From assembly GCF_000003815.2 (NCBI RefSeq), contig NC_049995.1, positions 13,978,262 to 14,042,261 of the forward strand: DNA of 64,000 bases, in the 5' to 3' direction. The notes under the pieces are model-generated. The model did not search any database, was not told where the DNA came from, and worked only from the letters and a program-made list of their open reading frames with translations. This document shows positions 1 to 10,411 of this stretch, piece by piece (position 1 is the first letter of the stretch; every line of letters begins with the position of its first letter). This DNA is from Branchiostoma floridae (lineage: Eukaryota; Chordata; Leptocardii; Amphioxiformes; Branchiostomatidae). The position numbers and the translations under genes were made by a program.

Positions 1-2
1 AC

Positions 3-434
3 AACAGAGCCCAGATTCTGCAGGGTGTAATGCTGGACATTCCACATTACACATTCAAAGGAGTCCGAAACTTCTATCGCACCATGTTACGTCGTGCAGA
101 ACACGCATTGCTGGACCTCGATTCTCCACATACAGTAGCACTGGTGAGAGATCTCAAGCGTGACTACCTGCGCCGCCCGACGGACGACGACGACGTCTCG
201 CCCACAGTCAAGGTCAAGGGCAAGGCGATCAGCAGTGGGGCACCCTGTGCAGGTTACCAGCGGGGAACGTGCACGTATGCATCTGACCATCTTGGCCCGT
301 CCGGCGCCAACGCAAAGCACGTGTGCAAGTACTGCCACAAGTTTCGACCCGACGTTCCTCTGCAACACACACCTAAAGATTGCCCCTACGCCGACAAGGC
401 CACACGCGACGCCTACGTGGCAGCTAGGGCATGA
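3..434 (+). CDS. Ngaro gag-like protein, C-terminal part (open at window edge)
   Basis: The frame is open from base 3 to a TGA at 432-434, so the start lies upstream of the window. The C-terminal half has a Cys/His-rich cluster (CAGYQRGTC, then HVCKYCHKF, then HTPKDC), fitting the nucleic-acid-binding finger of Ngaro/DIRS gag proteins. It is in the same frame as the RT ORF, and only the single UGA, in the context UGA-CUA-G, separates them. Gag identity is inferred from position and the finger; little else is recognisable. Confidence 0.7.
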   Translation, partial: NRAQILQGVMLDIPHYTFKGVRNFYRTMLRRAEHALLDLDSPHTVALVRDLKRDYLRRPTDDDDVSPTVKVKGKAISSGAPCAGYQRGTCTYASDHLGPSGANAKHVCKYCHKFRPDVPLQHTPKDCPYADKATRDAYVAARA

Positions 435-2639
435 CTAGCTTTCGGGTCGTCTACTACAGACTTGAACGCTGAGTTAGGTGATGCATCAGACGTTCTTCAC
501 TTCGACAATCACTCTAGCGTTACCTTTAGTCCCCAATCAGAATTTGACAATGATTCCACTATTACATTAGGTTCCCAATCAGACTTAAGCAGTAGAACCG
601 GCCCTGTTTTGGGACACACTACTCTCACGGAGACTCACGGTCAGGAGCCCGTCACCCTCGTCATGAACCCGCCGCAGAGCGGGGAGGCCACGGAGTGCAG
701 CAAGGCATCGCTGGCAACGTCCCAAGACAGACCACACTCTGCATCTTCAGTCGGTAGCCTCACGCAGCACACCAGTAATGCCACCGCGGAGTCTCGGCGT
801 TCATGCCCCGCACATACCGGACTGCGCATACAGCCAACACGACTTCCCGGCATCTCTTCGTGCTCAGGCCCGCACAGCTTTGCAGCTGGTTCAGTCGGTC
901 TCGTCACAGCGGACATGTGGTCAGCAAATACCGTCACGACCCTTGACGTGCCTTCGCCTAAACCGATTCCTCCTCGCTCTGCCATTGAACTTCATGAGCT
1001 AGTGTACGACTCCGGGACACTCAACTTCCAGGGTTTACGTCTCCCCGTCAGTTCCAACTTGAAGATACCAGTGTGGAGGGCCACCTTGTCCCAGTACCAC
1101 GACAGTAAGGTCGCAGACTTCTTAGAATTCGGCTGGCCCGTAGGTTACACCGCAGCGACACTGCCTCGGTCCACGGCACGCAACCACACGTCGGCGACAC
1201 AGTACGGCGCTGATGTTGACGCGTATATAGCCAAGGAAACGAGACTCGGCGCTACCCATGGCCCCTTCGACGCTCCTCCCTTCGAGCGACTCACATGTTC
1301 GCCATTACAAACAGTGCCAAAGCGAGATTCTGACAAACGCCGAGTAGTTCTAGACTTGAGCTTTCCACCCGGGAATTCCGTCAACAGTGGTATACCCGGG
1401 CACGAATATCTGGGAGAGCAATTCAACCTTATACTCCCTAGTTACGACGCCTTCGAGGATCTACTCCGAAGCAAGGGTCAAGGCTGCTACATGTTTAAAC
1501 GGGACCTTAGTCGCGCATACCGGCAGATACCAGTAGACCCGCACGATCACCATCTCCTGGGCTACTGCTGGCGAGGCAAATACTACTTTGATTCATCGTT
1601 CCCGTTTGGCCTTCGGTCGGCCGCCATGGCCTGTCAGCGGACCACCAACGCGGTGTCCTTCATCTATTCCCTCCAGGGTTTCTCCTGCGTCAATTACATT
1701 GATGACTTTGGCGGCGCAGACACCCCAAGCAGAGCGGACGCAGCATATCTCGCCCTGGGTCAAACGTTTGACGATCTCGGCTTGGCCGAGTCTATAGAGA
1801 AGGCCACTCCGCCCTCTACCGAGATGACCTTCCTTGGCGTCGGCTACAATTCCAGCGTGATGTCCAAGGTGGTGACACAAGACAGACTCACTGACACCCT
1901 GAGCGAACTCGCGCTGTGGACAGACAAGAAGAGAGCAACGAAGCGAGAAGTTCAAGCCCTTCTCGGCAAGCTCTCCTTTATCTCGGCCTGCGTCACACCC
2001 GGCCGCGTCTTCTTATCGCGTATCATCACGACCTTGAGGGGCTTACGCAGCAACCATCACAGGGTCCGCATCAGTACTGAATTCCGCAAGGACATCAACT
2101 GGTGGCTCCACTTCCTGGTGGAATACAACGGCGTCTCACTCTTGCCAGACATAGCGGGTCGCAGGGCCCCTGACGTCCCAACTACAGATGCATGCCTTTC
2201 CGGCTGTGGAGGTACCTTCAACAAAGAATTCTTTCACGCCGAGTTCCCGCCGGAAATCGCCGAGTCCAATCATCCAATACACCGTCTAGAGATGCTAGCA
2301 GTCATCGCAGCCTGCAAAGCCTGGGGCGCTGCCTGGACCGGATGCACGATAGACATCGCCTGCGATAACTCTGTGACAGTACACGTTATCAACTCGGGAC
2401 GCTCGATCGACGCCTTCCTGCAGTCGTGCGCCAGGGAGCTCGTCTACCTGCAGGCCAGGCACGATTTCCACCTCTCGGCGCACCACATTCCTGGGGTCGA
2501 CAATAGATTGGCTGACTTTCTGAGCAGGTGGCACATCGACGCCAAATACCAGACCTTGTTCCGCGAAGCCACGGTCAGCGAAGCATGGACAGAAGTCTCC
2601 GCAAACCACAACTGGTTTCACTTCTCCCATTCCTGGTAG
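435..2639 (+). CDS. Ngaro-like reverse transcriptase / RNase H
   Basis: The frame is open from the base after the gag UGA to a TAG at 2637-2639. The first in-frame ATG comes only at about 663, so the usual start is unclear and readthrough from gag is plausible. After a low-complexity N-terminal region of about 200 residues come RT motifs: FKRDLSRAYRQ (motif A), FGLRSAAMACQ (motif B) and YIDD in VNYIDDFGG (motif C, catalytic Asp pair). Next is the thumb segment LLGKLSFISACVTPGR, typical of DIRS/Ngaro RTs. An RNase H domain follows, with TTDACLSG, HRLEML (Glu) and ACDNS (Asp). No protease or integrase is present. The frame is intact for about 730 codons, so the copy is not badly decayed here. 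Confidence 0.85.
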   Translation, partial: LAFGSSTTDLNAELGDASDVLHFDNHSSVTFSPQSEFDNDSTITLGSQSDLSSRTGPVLGHTTLTETHGQEPVTLVMNPPQSGEATECSKASLATSQDRPHSASSVGSLTQHTSNATAESRRSCPAHTGLRIQPTRLPGISSCSGPHSFAAGSVGLVTADMWSANTVTTLDVPSPKPIPPRSAIELHELVYDSGTLNFQGLRLPVSSNLKIPVWRATLSQYHDSKVADFLEFGWPVGYTAATLPRSTARNHTSATQYGADVDAYIAKETRLGATHGPFDAPPFERLTCSPLQTVPKRDSDKRRVVLDLSFPPGNSVNSGIPGHEYLGEQFNLILPSYDAFEDLLRSKGQGCYMFKRDLSRAYRQIPVDPHDHHLLGYCWRGKYYFDSSFPFGLRSAAMACQRTTNAVSFIYSLQGFSCVNYIDDFGGADTPSRADAAYLALGQTFDDLGLAESIEKATPPSTEMTFLGVGYNSSVMSKVVTQDRLTDTLSELALWTDKKRATKREVQALLGKLSFISACVTPGRVFLSRIITTLRGLRSNHHRVRISTEFRKDINWWLHFLVEYNGVSLLPDIAGRRAPDVPTTDACLSGCGGTFNKEFFHAEFPPEIAESNHPIHRLEMLAVIAACKAWGAAWTGCTIDIACDNSVTVHVINSGRSIDAFLQSCARELVYLQARHDFHLSAHHIPGVDNRLADFLSRWHIDAKYQTLFREATVSEAWTEVSANHNWFHFSHSW

Positions 2640-2716
2640 AAACTCCTCTCGCTGCTCCTAGTGCAGAACGCTAGGCCAGCAAACACCACCCCTCCCCAAC
2701 AACAGACTCCAGCTGA

Positions 2717-3733
2717 CCTTTCACCTTCCCTCCCGTTACAGCTACCGCCTGGCGGCTCCTACAACAGGACACCAGAGACACCCAACGGTCCGCCTTCGCA
2801 GCTTCCACACAGGCTAACCACCGGACTCACTTCGCCGCTTACCTGGGCTTCTGCGAGTATTTCCATCAACAGCCTTTCCCAGCCACCCCGCACCTCCTGT
2901 CCTGCTACGCGCAGTTTCTCAGCCGAACACTCAACTCGCCAGCCTCCATCTCTCATTACCTCTCCTCCGTGAAGCTCCTACATCACTTACAGGGTTTCCA
3001 CGACCTACACCTGAAACACTTTGAACTGCAGCAAACGCTCAAAGGACTGAAGCGCAACTTACAACACCGCCCAAGAGTCCCTCATCCCGTCACCCCAGAA
3101 TTCCTCTTCCAGGCCCACCTATCTCTAGACCATTCAAAACCAAAAGACGCCACCATCTGGGCTATCTTACTCGTGGGCTTCTTCGCCTACTTCAGGAAGT
3201 CTAATCTCGTCCCCCCCACAGCACGCGCATTCAAGCCAGACCACCATCTCTGCCGTCGTGACATCCTAGTTGCTCCAGAGGGCCTTCTCATCCGCACGAG
3301 TTGGTCTAAGACAATCCAGCCGAACGAAAGAGAGGTGTTGACACCAGTCCTGGCCATCCCAGGCTCTCCTCTCTGCCCAGTCGCCGCCTACAGACGCATG
3401 CTACACATCGTCCCTGCCTCACCAGACTCACCCGCCTTTCTACTCCCGTCCACGCCTCGCCGACCATGCAGACCGGTCACCAGCTCCATCCTGGAGAAGG
3501 CCTTCGCCCAACTGGTCGCCTCCGCCGGTAGGCCTCCGGGCTTTCACACCCTGCATGACCTTCGGCGCGGAGGTTACACGCTCGCCTTTGAAGCAGGCGT
3601 CCCCAGGGAACTCCGACAGCGGCACGGTGACTGGCGTTCCGACGCAGACCTGTTCTACCTGCAGCCCTCCATGGCACAGCGACTTCGGCTTCCAGCGGCC
3701 ATGAGGACACTGATCCTCCAACGCACCACCTAG
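2717..3733 (+). CDS. Ngaro-like tyrosine recombinase
   Basis: The frame is open from just after a TGA at 2714-2716 to a TAG at 3731-3733. It has no ATG near its start, and a TAG at 2672 and the TGA at 2714 separate it from the RT ORF, so its translation start is unresolved. The N-terminal part (FAAYLGFCEYF, then FLSRTL, then HYLSSVKLLHH) is a core-binding domain. The catalytic part contains the first Arg in AYFRKSNL, the HxxR box in LHDLRRGG, HGDWRSDA, and a Tyr in LFYLQPS. All the tetrad positions I look for are present. It would resolve and insert the circular DNA intermediate. A GTG at 2969 is a poor start because it would remove the core-binding domain. Confidence 0.8.
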   Translation, partial: PFTFPPVTATAWRLLQQDTRDTQRSAFAASTQANHRTHFAAYLGFCEYFHQQPFPATPHLLSCYAQFLSRTLNSPASISHYLSSVKLLHHLQGFHDLHLKHFELQQTLKGLKRNLQHRPRVPHPVTPEFLFQAHLSLDHSKPKDATIWAILLVGFFAYFRKSNLVPPTARAFKPDHHLCRRDILVAPEGLLIRTSWSKTIQPNEREVLTPVLAIPGSPLCPVAAYRRMLHIVPASPDSPAFLLPSTPRRPCRPVTSSILEKAFAQLVASAGRPPGFHTLHDLRRGGYTLAFEAGVPRELRQRHGDWRSDADLFYLQPSMAQRLRLPAAMRTLILQRTT

Positions 3734-3843
3734 CCACGCGACAACATCGCCGGGACGACCAACTTCTCTTCCAACCCCAGAGAACTCTTACTCACCAACT
3801 CACACTCTCATCTCCTTCTTGGCACACCTCACTCTGTTCGGCC

Positions 3844-3937
3844 TGGCCTTTGACATACAGAAATGTACAGACTCTGGACTACCATTAAAAATGTCATGCG
3901 CCAAGCTGTCTGTTCGTGATCATGAGTTGGTGTAATT
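3844..3937 (+). repeat. Split direct repeat B1 of the Ngaro element
   Basis: This 94-bp sequence, starting TGGCCTTTGACATACAG and ending GAGTTGGTGTAATT, is repeated without a mismatch at 4596-4689. It lies 110 bp past the recombinase stop codon. In Ngaro elements the order A1-ORFs-B1-A2-B2 is standard, and this is the B1 position. Confidence 0.85.
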
Positions 3938-4595
3938 ATGGTGGTACCGCGCCATCTGGCGAGGTAGCGGGGAATTTCACCACGGGCCGGTCACATGACT
4001 CTCCCTGGCCAATCGCAGCAGTCTCAGATGAGAAGCTCTTCCGTCAAGTCAGACATCCCCCGTCCACCCCGGCAACACAGACTCTCCCGAAGACTCTCTG
4101 CGAGGCACGCTCACAACCACCCAGCTCAGCAGAGTCAGCGCACTCTCCCCTCCCGTGACCGGGCTTCATAGACTTCAAGCAGTAGCAGAACTCACATTAC
4201 GAGCAGACTCCTATTATTGCATCACAGGACAACTGACTCTAACTCTGTTCATAACCAGTCCGTTTTAGTTTAGCAGTAGCCAACTTTCGCTTAGTTTATC
4301 AAGGTTCGTAGATCAGTTAGGTTAGCAGTTTGTTATATAAGACTCGTGAGCAGAAAGGCTCACACCAAGCGCTCAAGCATCCGGCCGATGCCACGTTCTC
4401 CACAAACGGAAACTTCTAGTTAGCTTAACGACTTGTTCCGTCGGTTAGGTCGCTCGACTCCTATTATATCAAGTTTACGTACCTCGTGTTACTTAACTCT
4501 TTCACCTGTTAACGCATGCCTTCGACGTTATTCGCACAAGCCTAGTTCTCGATCATAATGTTAAAGCATACGCTTGATGCCTGGGTCGATACCCA
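3938..4595 (+). repeat. Putative A2 block of the Ngaro element
   Basis: These 658 bp lie between the two B copies and contain no convincing ORF. By the split-repeat rule they should copy the element's left end, which is outside the window, so this cannot be tested here. Their first 240 bp are C-rich and the rest is TTAG-rich. Confidence 0.55.
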
Positions 4596-4689
4596 TGGCC
4601 TTTGACATACAGAAATGTACAGACTCTGGACTACCATTAAAAATGTCATGCGCCAAGCTGTCTGTTCGTGATCATGAGTTGGTGTAATT
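4596..4689 (+). repeat. Split direct repeat B2, right terminus of the Ngaro element
   Basis: This is an exact second copy of 3844-3937. Sequence identity stops at 4689, which marks the probable right end. No target duplication is expected for a recombinase-integrated element. Confidence 0.85.
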
Positions 4690-4739
4690 GTTTAGTTATA
4701 CCTCAAATTAAGATCACATTGCCTGTCAGGCAAGAATTG

Positions 4740-4771
4740 GACAAGCTTGCACATAAATGTGGAAGCTTGTC
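4740..4771. repeat. 32-bp near-perfect palindrome
   Basis: GACAAGCTTGCACAT is followed after two bases by ATGTGGAAGCTTGTC, its reverse complement with one mismatch. It lies 50 bp past the Ngaro end, in intronic or flanking DNA. It may be a remnant of a small foldback element; no function is evident. Confidence 0.5.
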
Positions 4772-4892
4772 GGCCACCAGCTCAAATAGGCTAGCAGCCT
4801 CTATTTTAAGGGTTGACATTGTATAGGAGCTGATGAGGAGATGACAAAATATCCTTATGTTGTCAGCTCATTTTTCTTTAAAAACTTTTCAG

Positions 4893-7800
4893 GTGTAAGG
4901 TGACACAACATGATGGCAATGATCCAGTGTATGACTGGGAGGGAGAGGGTGAGAGGATCATACTGTCTGTTACAGGTAAGCAGACTCAAGTATTAATTAA
5001 ACAAGTTCTCTTCGTCCCTGTAGACACATGAGGCCAGGATTTTTTCTTTCTCCTATCTGTCTGTCCTGTGCCACAGTTTGTGTTGATCCTTATGGATGCC
5101 AGTTAGTCTGATACTGTTATCCTCCACATGGTTTTAGGTCTTTCTTGTTATCTTCTCCCATCTTTGACTGGTTTCCTCTTAAGGGCTGATTTTTAGTTTG
5201 TCACCCTCAGTAAATGGCCATCTTAACCCTTTGCTGTTGATTTTTGGTTGAAAGGTCCAAAAACTATGGTGAGTTTCTTTCTTCCTAAAATGCACATAAC
5301 AATGTAACAGAGACATGTACTGCAGTACAGTATTGTATACAAAATGAACATTAATTAATTTTGATGTTATTTCTAACCAAACAGATGATGAGCCAGGTGA
5401 TGACACCACAGTTGGAGGACCAGGGAACGGAGTCGATGTTGGACTTGCTGTAGGCCTGTCTGTGGCTGCTGTAGCTGTACTAGTGATCATCGCACTGCTT
5501 GTTGTGCTTATCAAGAAGATAAGAAATAGACCATCACCAACACCAGGTAAGACAAGGGTACTAGATACACATGCATGTAAGTCAGTTACATGAACTAGAG
5601 TAACTGTTGATTATTATGCCAGGTATAAGGAGGCAGGCTCGCACAAGAGGTAAGAACAGCCTCCAACCTTGACTTGAGGATGAGAATAGATACATTACCG
5701 GTACCACCATTTTATGGTTTTTCCTGTATTTGAGAATGTAGTTGGATAGCAATGTCTTTTTGTAATAGTCCTTATCTAACTTTGAATAACGTCCAGTTAA
5801 GGTATCTTTTCGATTTTTCCATGTTTTTTATTTTATTTTATTGAACTTCTTTGGACTTTTTGACCACATAGTACATATAAGTATTTCTGTAATGATTTTT
5901 GGTACTATGTGATTTTAATTTCAACAGACCACTCTGATTATATTAATTTTATTACATTGCAGTATCTGGAGAGGATGGCCATGGTAGCCCAGGAAATGGA
6001 GGAATACAAATGGTAATGAAACATCTTTTTCAGCTAAGTCTTTCATCCAATCAGCAATATTACTAATCAGCTGTAGAATATGAAGTTCAACATAATGTTT
6101 ACTCATATGTATTACACATCATAATACATTTTACCAATACCCAGTAATTATAAGATTATGAGGCATAAGGAAACATTGCCTTGTTTTTCATTAGATCCAA
6201 CAGGTAGACTAATCCTTAACTTACGTCGATGTAGGTTAGACATCCAGGTAATAAGATACACCAAAAAGTAGTTACTCAAGCAAATGGATATGGTTTTGGA
6301 AACGATCAGACGTTTCGGATAGAATCCACTATGATCCTTCGTCAGTGACACTGAAGTGATCTGGAAGAAACAGGTCTTTAATACTCTAACTATGAATGAA
6401 GACAATTTCAGATGTCCAATAGGAAACATTGTTAGACAATTCAGACAGAAGACAATTTGGATTCCAAGGAAAACAAATTTAAGGTAAGGCAATATCAAGC
6501 TGAAGACAATTTGGATTTCAAAGGATAGCAAGGCTAAGACACAGTTAATGCAAATGGCTCAATTAGCTCCTGTTGTTTTAGTTGCAGGAGTTGTTTCAGT
6601 TGCAATCCTTAACTTTATATATTGCAATACATGATGGTATTAAATATTGATCTGATATGTTCATGACTGTAATAATACTATGAAATAGGTAGTCACTGTG
6701 GTGCTGATGCCCGATATTTCTATGTGAAACCCTAAACCTAGAAATCTACTTGTTTTGCACCAAGCGAAGTTCTAGGGTTCGAATTTGGCTCTGTATAACG
6801 TTAAATCCTAGGCCTGTAAGTGCTAATTTTGTACTGTATTTAAGTTTAAGATACTAAATGTTTTGTTCTTTTCACATCCAGAGCCAGCTTCCCCCTAGTC
6901 ATCAAAATGGCACAATCACTTCTGGAGCCCAAGATGAAATTGTAGACTCAGAGGATGGTCCAAGTGGTCCTGCCACGGGAGAGTTTGGAATTGAACATGA
7001 GGGACCACCCACCTCACCTGGAGATCATGCAGAACCAGGTATGTGTGTAATTAGGTATTTAAGTTCCCTTTAGAATATTTTCTGGTTTAGCAAAACAACT
7101 TAAAGTTAGTGAAAGGTTTACTTAATGCTAGAATAAATGTGTTTAAGACGGCCAGAGACATTATACCCTAAAATAGAGATTGGTTGTTAATGATATGTCC
7201 TCCAGCAACACAGCAACACCAAGGATGCATGAATTTTAATGCATTTGTACATATGCATGCATAGAAGCATACATTCCTTTGAGGTTAATCAATCAATTAA
7301 TTTTATCAAAGATCACTTGTAATAGTGGTGCTCAAGATCAGCTAAATTAAATTATTCCTTTCCCCACAGAAGAGCCTTCAGGAGGACCAGTAACAGAAGA
7401 GTCATCTCAGGATGGTACGTCAGAACAACCACATACACAGCCGACTCAGCCGTCAAATGGGGCAGACGGGGGGTCGCTACCTTATCTTGTCATAGAATCA
7501 ACAGGGGCAGGTATGGTTTTCAGAAATCCTTTCCTACACTATACAATCTGACTTTACATTTACAACAAAAATCCAGACTGATGCACAAGTGGTTTTGCGT
7601 CCATGTCCTGCTAATGTATTCTTTTCACTAGTGTGTGGCTTTATCAAGTTTTGTAACATCAACGATGTTTGACGAGTAATTCTGCAATGTTGATTGAATA
7701 AATAAAGAAAAGAGGAAAAGCAATTAAGGTTATGACTCTTACCTGAGTCTACTTTTGGTTATCTTTTGCAGGCCGACCCACCCAGCCAGAAAGCACCAGT

Positions 7801-8094
7801 GGTGCCCCTAGCACAATTTGGCCTGATATCTACGACATAGTCGAAAGTAATCTGCGCTCAAAGTACCGCTCTAGTTTGGCACGAGCACTGGGACTTGGCG
7901 AAACTGATATCAGCAATATTGAAGAGGACTATCATCTACGCGCACGTGAGAAGCTGCACCAAGTTCTGCTTCTCTGGAGAGAACGGAATCCAACTGCTAC
8001 CCCCGAAACCCTTGCTATAGCTCTTCGCAGCTGTAGGTGTAACGCAGTTGCTAACTTGGTGGAAGAGCTTTGGCTAGGTCATAATAGGAGATAG
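4893..8094 (+). CDS. Single-pass membrane protein with C-terminal death domain (3' exons)
   Basis: Seven exons join in phase with AG/GT borders: 4893-4975, 5385-5546, 5623-5649, 5963-6012, 6882-7038, 7370-7510 and 7772-8094 (TAG stop). Together they give about 313 residues. The second exon encodes one transmembrane helix (VGLAVGLSVAAVAVLVIIAL) followed by KKIRNR, a stop-transfer signal. The middle exons encode an acidic Pro/Ser/Gly-rich cytoplasmic linker. The last exon encodes a death domain (IYDIVESNL, LARALGLGETDISNIE, YHLREKL-like helix, LLLWRERNP, LAIALRSC). Such domains form oligomers in apoptotic or NF-kB signalling. The extracellular exons lie further 5', so whether it is TNFR-like or another receptor type cannot be said. 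It is on the same strand as the upstream Ngaro insertion. Confidence 0.8.
6278..6362 (+). repeat. Dispersed repeat, copy 1
   Basis: The segment ATGGATATGGTTTTGGAAAC...CAGTGACACTGAAGTGATCT recurs in degraded form at about 18085-18152 within the GHMP-kinase gene. It lies in a death-domain-gene intron. It is likely an old interspersed element; the full boundaries are not visible. Confidence 0.45.
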
Positions 8095-10411
8095 AAATAT
8101 CACGTGCTAAACTGTCCCTCCAATTGTGGAAATTGTATAACTGCATTCCATACAATATCGTCTCAAAAGAAAATGTGACAATTCTAGCCATAAATTTTAA
8201 TGAATGTTAAAAATCAAAAACATTATTTCATAATGTTGCAATTAAAAGTCGTCATGTTTTACATGTAAGTACATTAATTTTTGTACTTACTTTGCCATGA
8301 TGGCCAACTGCCATTTTGAATGTCACATATTGATTTAAAATTTTAGACATAGAGTAATCTGAAGAAGAAAAAGGGAAAAACTTATTGCAGCATTGTAATT
8401 TACGTTATACCTAGCCATGAATTGTTGACCGATGTACTTCCACAGGTAACTTAAACTTTCACAAATAATTTTGAATAAGTTTGAAAACCAAGCTACCTCC
8501 TGGCAGGCCACGCTGCAAGTTTCTTGTACATTTGTACATTAAAAAATATGTACATGTGTATTTTCCAACTAAGGTCACACCACACATTGAATATCTTGGT
8601 TCTCAAATTTGATATGATAAATTCTAAACCTGGAAAATCAACATGAAAGCTGAGAGGCTAATCTGTACCTTGCAATGAGTGAAGTTTTTACTTTTCAATA
8701 TCTATATGTAACGCTTGTTCACCTCTATCCACAGGATAACCTTAAAATTAGTCGTTCACTTCTCACTGAACCTTTGCTTTAAAATTGTCAGAGAACCTGG
8801 GTCCAAGAAAATAAATTAGTGTGGCCTATTAAACTGGGAATAAAAGCAGTTTTCACTGCCAATCTGGTAATTTTTAAAAGTTTGAAATAAGAATTAATCC
8901 TAATGTAATGTACGGAGTTGTAAGCAATGTACTGTAGCTGGTTGTGAAAACATTTTTAGAGGCTGTTTTAATAATAGTGGGTATAATGTATTAGACTGAG
9001 GCTCACAGAAGTTTTAAAACAGAATATATGACATTTGAAACATTTTCATAAAACAACAATGTATTGTATATTTTGGGGCATTCAAGTACATGCACTACTT
9101 TATTATTGGTTTTGTACAATGCAAAGATTGACTGATTGAAATGAAATATTGTGAAAAATAGACCACTGTTGTAAAGATAAGATCCAAGGCTTTGAAACTT
9201 ATAGAAAAAAAAGATAGTGAAAAATTGATGAATTGTTATGGTAAGCTTTTATTGGTGGTGTTGGTCAATTGTTTGCACCTGTACATAGGAAATTCTGTTT
9301 GTAATAATCAGCGTATTACTCAGACTAAGGAAAATCATTTTAAAAAATACTTTTACAAAAAATATAAATACAATAGATGCAGTATAATGTTGACAGTTGC
9401 ATGCATCAAGCAGTACAATCCATTTTAATGAACTGTAACCTTTTGACAGGCCTGGGGTGATTTTAGCAAATTGAAGACTTTGTAATTCAAGTAAGACTGT
9501 TCATTGTATTTTTCAACAACCAAGTCTGAGAAAAAAGTTTGTGAAAATTTAAGAGAATCTAATGTAAGATATTGTCATTTTATATTTCAATGATCATTGT
9601 ACAGTAACTGTGATACTTTTGTAGGAACAATTACAAGATTGTGCAACAGTGTGTATTATATTTTACAAAGTATACCTAATCTACACTTGTATTAAAAAAG
9701 AATTACCGCAATTTGCTACAAAATCTCACTGTAGATAGCATAATAAGGTTACCAGTATATATACATTCATGTCAGCGAGACTGAGTGCATTCATGAAAAG
9801 TTTTGATAATTTTGTAAATATCAATGACATGATTTCAATATCCAACCTATGTATACAAAATGAAGACTGCAATTAATGCCATTTTGGAGAGTAATATCAC
9901 AATGTGAAAAAAATAAAAATCCTTGAAACTCCCTGTATAAAAATATACTTTGCAGACTTACGAAGGAGCTAAGAGGTTTTCTGGTAAAAGCAGTGGTCCT
10001 TATGTACGGGTACCTGTACATATATTTTGCACCTGTTCTTGCAATATCTTTCTACTAACTGTTAGTGTATCTCTTTCTCACATCGTGTACTAATTTAAAA
10101 ATGTACTAAACAACGGAAAAGAGAGTTTGAGCCAGATCCTTGTAACTTCTCCTTTCTCTACATTCAACATGAATATTCACTGTACATATATAATGTGTCT
10201 GTTTTTGTATGTTCAATGGTAACGTGGCTTCATCAAATCTCAATTTATTACATATATCCCTCATTTTGCTGGACACAGTATTTCTAGTTGTATAAATAAG
10301 AGTTAATTCATTCATATACAAAGGCATTCAAGTCAATGACAAGTTGTTTCCTGAAAACCATCATTGCAGAAAAGGAAGTCAATGTTATTTTGTAATCATT
10401 TCCTGACTCTT
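8095..10411. other. Convergent intergenic region with 3' UTRs
   Basis: This AT-rich DNA separates the stop of the death-domain gene from the stop of the oppositely oriented kinase gene. On the plus strand AATAAA occurs at 8810 and 8839, plausible poly(A) signals. On the minus strand AATAAA (TTTATT at 10244-10249) lies about 165 nt after the kinase stop. I see no exon, RNA gene or clear repeat. Confidence 0.5.

Larger units (their letters stand above)
1..4689 (+). mobile_element. Ngaro-like (DIRS order) tyrosine-recombinase retrotransposon, left end outside window
   Basis: Gag-like tail, reverse transcriptase/RNase H and tyrosine recombinase ORFs follow one another on the plus strand, with no aspartic protease or DDE integrase. 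This order is that of Ngaro/DIRS elements, which integrate through the recombinase. The right end has the expected split-direct-repeat layout: a 94-bp sequence at 3844-3937 recurs exactly at 4596-4689, with a 658-bp block between them that should match the missing left terminus. The last base of the second copy is taken as the element's end. It lies upstream of, and on the same strand as, the death-domain gene, so it probably sits in that gene's intron or 5' flank. Confidence 0.85.

Noticed and set aside
2661-2972. 103-codon Pro/Ser-rich ORF between Ngaro RT and recombinase
   Set aside because: It overlaps the recombinase core-binding region in another frame, and the frame 2 translation is the one that shows family motifs.
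9192-9428. 78-codon ORF in the 3' flank of the death-domain gene
   Set aside because: AT-rich chance ORF with Lys/Tyr/Asn bias and no splice context.
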